Assembly: GCA_050952845.1 (NCBI GenBank)
Contig: JBMNLP010000001.1
Coordinates: 2,976,001-3,040,000 of the forward strand
Source: JAGVSV01 sp050952845
GTDB taxonomy: Bacteria > Bacillota > Clostridia > Christensenellales > Aristaeellaceae
Length of the DNA stretch: 64,000 nt
Reading direction: 5' to 3'
Translations under genes and position numbers: made by a program
Part shown: piece after piece, positions 52,401-58,400 of the stretch
Layout: every line of letters begins with the position of its first letter
Numbering within the stretch: position 1 is the stretch's first letter
The notes under the pieces: generated by a model
Told to the model about the DNA's origin: nothing
Database searches by the model: none
Seen by the model: the letters and a program-made list of their open reading frames with translations, nothing else

Positions 52401-55400
52401 CCTTGGTGCACGTTGATGATGGTCCAGTGCCTATCAGGGCCCTCAGTTTCCATTTCACGTACCCAACCGCCGATTGGCGGGAGGGGTTCATGTACCTCAT
52501 AGTTATATGAATTACCCTCAGCATCTTTTTCAGGCAGGTTTTTCCAAGTATAATGCCACTGGGGGAAACCCTCATGATCTTCATCAGGGGTTCCCTCTCC
52601 GCTGCCATCCGGGCCTGGGGTATCAGCCTCACCGTTCAGCTGCACCGTTTCGACCACTTCTTTTTCTTGGCTTCCTTCTATATGGCGGCTGAGTTGCAGC
52701 TCTACATATTCGGGCAGCTCTGGCAGATCGGCTGCTCCGCCCGGCGCCTTGAACACTTTGGTGGCGCTCACTTGCACAGGATTATAAGTATTGGTGATGG
52801 TATCAACCCCGTTGATCTTGGCAGGGCCTGTGGTGGTGTAGCCAACGAGGCCGGTTACCTCGCTGACAGTATACTCGTATGGTTTGTTGTTTGCATCCTT
52901 CAGCGGCAGGTTCTCCCAAGTATAGGCTGCCAGGTTTTCCGTGATGGCAGGCAAAGTAACAAGACCCACTGTGGGCACTTTTTCCCGCTCCGTCATCCCC
53001 TCTGACTGGCGCCACAGCTGTAACTGAACAGAGGGATACTCCATCCCCTCGTAGCCATCAGCCCATACCTTGTTTACAGTGTAGGATGTGGTCTGCCAGG
53101 TGTTGATGACGGTGAAAGTATCTTGATTGTAGCTTTCTACATAGTTGCCGGGAACATCCTGTTCCCACACCTCATAGGTGTAGGAATTGCCGTCTTTGTC
53201 CGTGGCGTCCAGGTTGGTGAACTTAGCCTGCCAGGGGAAGAACTCAACAGCATCAATGTTACCATCCAGAGTGACAGATTCACCCACTTTTTGGTAATCC
53301 TCCTCTACGCTGGACTTCCGCCGCAACTCCAACGTAACAGGGGTAACCGGCACTGCTATATCTTCATCATCCACTATGATTCCATCACACGAAATTTTAA
53401 ATGCCTTGCTGACCATGATATCCTCCCGCTTGGGGGGCACATAGGTATTAGTGATTTCCAGGCTCGGCTGTGCTGTTGCTGTATAATTTTCAGGCGCACC
53501 TGCTGTAAAGGTGTCGTTTTTATAGCTGCCTTCCACCACGCCGAACTCATACGCGTTGCCGTTGATATCCGTCGTTTCAAGGCCGCTCCAACTGACGGAG
53601 AGCTCCGCAGGTACTTGCTTAATTTCCGCCCCAGGCACAGCTTCCCAGGAACCGGTGCTCGTTTTGCGGTGCAGCTGGAACCACACCTTCGGCTTGGCAG
53701 CCGGTCCGTTCACCCATGTCTTGGTGGCGGTCGCCGTGCCGGTGGTGGGGATGACGTAGCTGTTGGTCAACGTCAGGCTGTCGCCCGTGGTTGTCAGCTC
53801 ATAGTGCAGCGGATTGCCTGCTGTAAAGGTGTCGCCTTCATAGCTGCCCTCCACCACGAAGAAGGTATAGGGGTTGGCATAGAAGTCCGTCTTGTCAAGA
53901 CCCGTGAAGGTAAATTCGTCATTTGCATAATCGTTGATTTTGATGGGACCAAGGCCGGGCACCTTCTCGCGAACATCATCCGTGCCGGTGGTGGTCTTGC
54001 GCCACAGCTGGAAGTAAATATCGGGTTTTTGTGCAGCTCCATTGACCCATACCTTTTTCACCGTGGCTTCGCCATCGTTGGGAATCGTATACGTATTGAT
54101 GACAACTGCGTCGTATACTCGTGGGTCAGCAGGATTCGTTGCGTCTTTCGTGTTGTATTGCACATCGTAACTGAAGCCATACGCGCTCAGATCGCTCAGC
54201 TCGATGATGCGGTACTGATAGGCGCGCCCTGTGTTGTCGGCCCACACCAAGTCGGGACGGTGAAGCACCCAGTTTTCCAGTTCCATTGCGTTGCTGAATT
54301 CACCATAATCTTCGTCCGCTACACCGTCAAGGGTGTGGCCAGGGCCCATGGGAGTATAAACATTGTCGTCTTCACCCGCATACTTGCGTTGCAGCTGCAC
54401 AGTGACGGGTCTGGGCTTGCCGCCATCCCAGGCCTTTTTCATGTAGTAGTTCCGGGTAGGGGGCGTGTAAGTGTTGGTGATGGTGTGCAGTACGCCGTCT
54501 ACAACCTCACAGTTGGCTGTAAAGCTGCCTTTATCAGCAGTAAGTGCATATGACTCCGTTACCTTGTAGACGTATTCTTTCTGCACGCCTTGATCAGTGT
54601 AAAAGCGCTCCTGATTCTCCCAGGTATGCGTTCCCCAGTCATTATTGTTATCTTCCGGCTTGGTAAGGGTGGCAGCAGCTGGAGGCTGATATCCGGTATC
54701 TTCCGTTGTACCGCCTTCGTAATAACGGCTCAGGGACAGGGTAATGCTTGCGGGCCTGACCGTTTCCGTTTCGCCCCCTACCCATACCTTCCTGGCAGTA
54801 ATATTTGCCTTCAGAGAAGTGTTGGTGATCACCGTGGAGGCGCTGGTAGCCGTATCAACCTCATAGTTGGCAATGGAATCTTCCTGCACCCGGTATTTCA
54901 CCAGGACGCCGTCTACCTGCGCAGGCAGGCCTGTCCATACGGCGCGCCAGGGGATGTCCTCATAACGGACGGTGCCGTTGGGGTTACCTTCCGTACTGTC
55001 GGCAATGCCATTGAGGTCGATATCCAGGTCCAGGTCTGTCCATGTCCAGTTGTCGGGATTGGGATCAGTTATTTTAGCCCGCTGCAGCCGGAAGGTCACA
55101 GACGGCGTGCCCGTCTTGGTATTCCATTCTTTTTTCGCGCGGAAGGTGCCGTCGTTGTATTCATTGGTGATGACAAAGACACCCGATTCTTCACTCACGC
55201 TCACGCGGACATAGTTTAGGGGCACATTAGGCTCGCCGACTGTGTAGGTGTAGGCGTCACCATGCTCATCATTCTTGGGCAGGTTGTTCCACGTGTAATG
55301 CCACTGGTAAATAGTATTGCCTGCACTATCGGTTTCAACATCACTCGGAGCCATTTCGCCGGAACCATCCGGCTTCAGGGCGTCATCTCCAGCGCCGCCC

Positions 55401-58400
55401 TGCGTGTCAGCCACGCCGTTCAGAATGACGCTGTTAACAGCTGTGCCGTTTCGGTAGAGCGTCAAAGTGAATGGCGGCGGGTTAACTGTTGCACTACTAT
55501 AGCGCTTAGGAATCACAATGCGCTTGGCAGCGCTCACCGATACACCCTCAAAGGTGTTGGTGATGCTGCCGCCCAGGCCGTCGGCATCCAGCGTGACCTG
55601 TGAGGGGTTATAGCCCGGCACACGGGTTTCGGTGAAGGTATAGGTGTAAGGCTTATTATTGCTGTTGTTTTTAGGCAGGGACTCCCAGGTGTATGCCCAG
55701 GCGGTATGCTCGCCGGAGCCCTTGCCGGGGATGCCCTCTGCTTCACCAATCAGCACCACGGGGCTGCCCACGTTTTCAGGGGCTTCCATATTGGCAGTCT
55801 TTCGCTGTAGCTGGAAGGAAACCGGCGGTCTAGGCATGTTTGTGTAGCCGCCTGCCCATTCCTTTTTAGCGGTGAAAGGTATCCCCTGCCAGGTGTTGGT
55901 AACGGTGAAGGTGTTTTGATTATAGGTGTCTACATAGTTGCCGGGAACAACAGGCTCCTTTACCCAATAGGTGTAGGTGTTGCCGTGTTTGTCCGTGGCG
56001 TCCAAATCGGTGAACCTAGCCTGCCAGGGATTGAACTCAACTTCATCAATGTCTCCGTCCAGGGTGACAGAATTACCTACTTTTTCGGCATCCGCATTGC
56101 CAACCTTCCGCCTTAGCTCTAGGGTAACAGGGGTTACCGGCGCGGCGCTTCCCCCCGTGCAGGTGGTGGCAAAATCCTTGCTGACGATGATGTCATCACG
56201 CTTGGGAGACACATAGGTGTTGGTGATCTCATAGGCGTTATTTTCTGTGTTGAACGCGCCATCGGTTAGCTGCTCAAAGGGGCTGGGGCTGCCGGGGGTG
56301 AACTCATTCTCTTGCTCATTATAGACACCTTCCACCACCCTGAACTCGTAGGGCCGGGCAGCCAAGTCGGTTTCCTCAAGGCTATTCCATGTGACGGTGT
56401 AGAAGTTATCGGCTGTCACCTGCAGCGGCAAAACACCCGCATCCGTCACAGGCGCCCACGTTCCGTTGGCAACCCTGCGCTGCAGCTGGAACCAGACAGC
56501 GGGCTTTGCTACCTGCGAGCCGTCCACCCAAACCTTGGTGGCGGTAAACTCGCCTTCGGTGGGGATGACGTAGGTGTTGGTCAGGTTGAGGGTGCCTTCA
56601 CCTGCTGTTAATTCATAGTTCTCCGGGGCGCCTGCTGTAAAGGTATTGTTTTCCCATTTCCCTTCCTTGATGTAGAAGGTGTAGGCATTGCCGTTGATGT
56701 CGGTAGTTTCAAGCCCTGTCCACTCATGGGAGGTATCGCCTGCCGCGTTGACTTTGACGATGGCGGCACCGGGCACAGCCTCGTCAACCAATGGGCTGCC
56801 GGTGGTAGTTTTGCGATACAGCCGCAGCCACAGGTCGGGGTGCGTGGCAGCGCCGTTTACCCAGGTCTTGGTGCCGGTAGCTTTGCCAGTGGTGGGGATG
56901 ACATAGGTGTTGGTTACATTTAAGCCGTTTTCTGTTTTGGTATAGTTTGGCGGCGTCCAGAGTTCGCCTGCTGCGTTCACTTCCCGCACCGAGAAAATGT
57001 AGGGGTTGCCGTTCGCATCGGTTTGCTCCAGGCCGCGCCAATACACCTGGGTGGTGCCGTTTTCAAGCTTTTTCAAAGAGGCAAGGGGACAGGGCTCGGC
57101 AATGCCGTTTTCCCCCACCTGCCGGTGTACTTGGAGCCAGATGGTGGGATGTTCCGCGGGGCCGTTCACCCACGTTTTGCTGGCGTAAGTATAGATGACT
57201 TCGTTTTTGAAGTGTTGGCCGTCATCAATGGTTTTTTCGTAACCGAGGGGCAGGGTTTCCTCGGCTTTGTAATCCACAAGGTAGCCATCCTCATATTTCT
57301 TGAGACCGGTGGCTGTGTAGGTCCAGGTATCGGATCCGGCAGGCTTTTCCCAGCTGTATGCAGGCTGGGGGCTCATTTTCACCCAGTTCGCGTTGTTGTG
57401 GCCCTTGCGGTAGAAAGTCAGCACCAGGGTGGCAGGCCGGGGGTTGTACCCGGATACCTGGTCAATGCTGTCCACCCATACCTTGGTGCCGGAGAAGGTG
57501 GTGATGCTGCCCTCCAGGGTGTTGGTGATGTTGGTACCGCCGTAATTTCCTTTATCAGAATAGCTGGCTGCATAGTTGCCGGGCACCGTTTCACGCACGG
57601 TGTAGTACTTCGGCACGCCTTCTGCTGCAGCGGGCAGGTTGATGTATGTATAAGTCCAGGTATCGCCTTCACTCGTCCACGTTGGCACGGGCTGGGGCGA
57701 AAGCTCAACGTTGTTGGCATAAAGTGTGATAGACAGGCTGTCAGGCCGTTGATCCGGTGCCTCTATGCCCTGATCCACCCAGGTTTTCGTGCCGGTGATA
57801 TCAACGTGTTCCGGCGCATAGTAGAAAGTGATCACCTGCGCATCTTGGCTTACGGGATCAACTACCCCCAGCTTGGTAGATATATAGTTGGCGCTGCTGC
57901 CCCTGACCAGGTTCGGATAGGTGCTGACAACGCTGTGCGGACGATAGTTCGTGATGGCTTTAGGCAGCTCCACCACTTCGCTCTTGGCCGTGATAACATG
58001 CTTCAGCTGCGCCAATTCGACATCGGTGCCTATTTCCAGATAGTGCACTTCATAATGGTGCTTGATGACATACTTGTAATAGAAGGTAATGATGTTCAAA
58101 TCCGGGTCAGAGGTCAGCGTGAGGGACTTTTCAGGCATATCCGGGTTGAAGTCCACAATGACCCAGCTGTTATCGGGCAGCTGGTAGGGCTTGTTGGTGA
58201 TGGAGGGAGCCGTTTCGGTCACCGCCGTTTGGCCTTGGCTGTTCTTGGTAACGGAGTCAAGCAATGCGATGCCGGTATCACGGTCCAGGTAGCGCACGGT
58301 ATAGTCCACATTGGGCGCGCTGTAATAAAAGGTGATGACGTTGTTATCCGCCGCCAGGGTGAGGGTTTTGCTCAGGGCGTCGGGCAGGTAGCCCGATACT

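Larger units (their letters stand above)
44750..56894 (-). repeat. Eight-module higher-order repeat in the giant CnaB gene
   Basis: Module types recur in the same order with a period of about 2.75 kb: starts near 56894, 54075 and 51297, and a further, more divergent eight-module copy from about 47577 to 44750. Between these lies a partial three-module copy beginning near 48578. Position 6 modules, for example, are all of the form GTFRAKKEW / GSFTAVKRW and end ASTVITNTS or equivalent. Coordinates are approximate. Confidence 0.75.
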
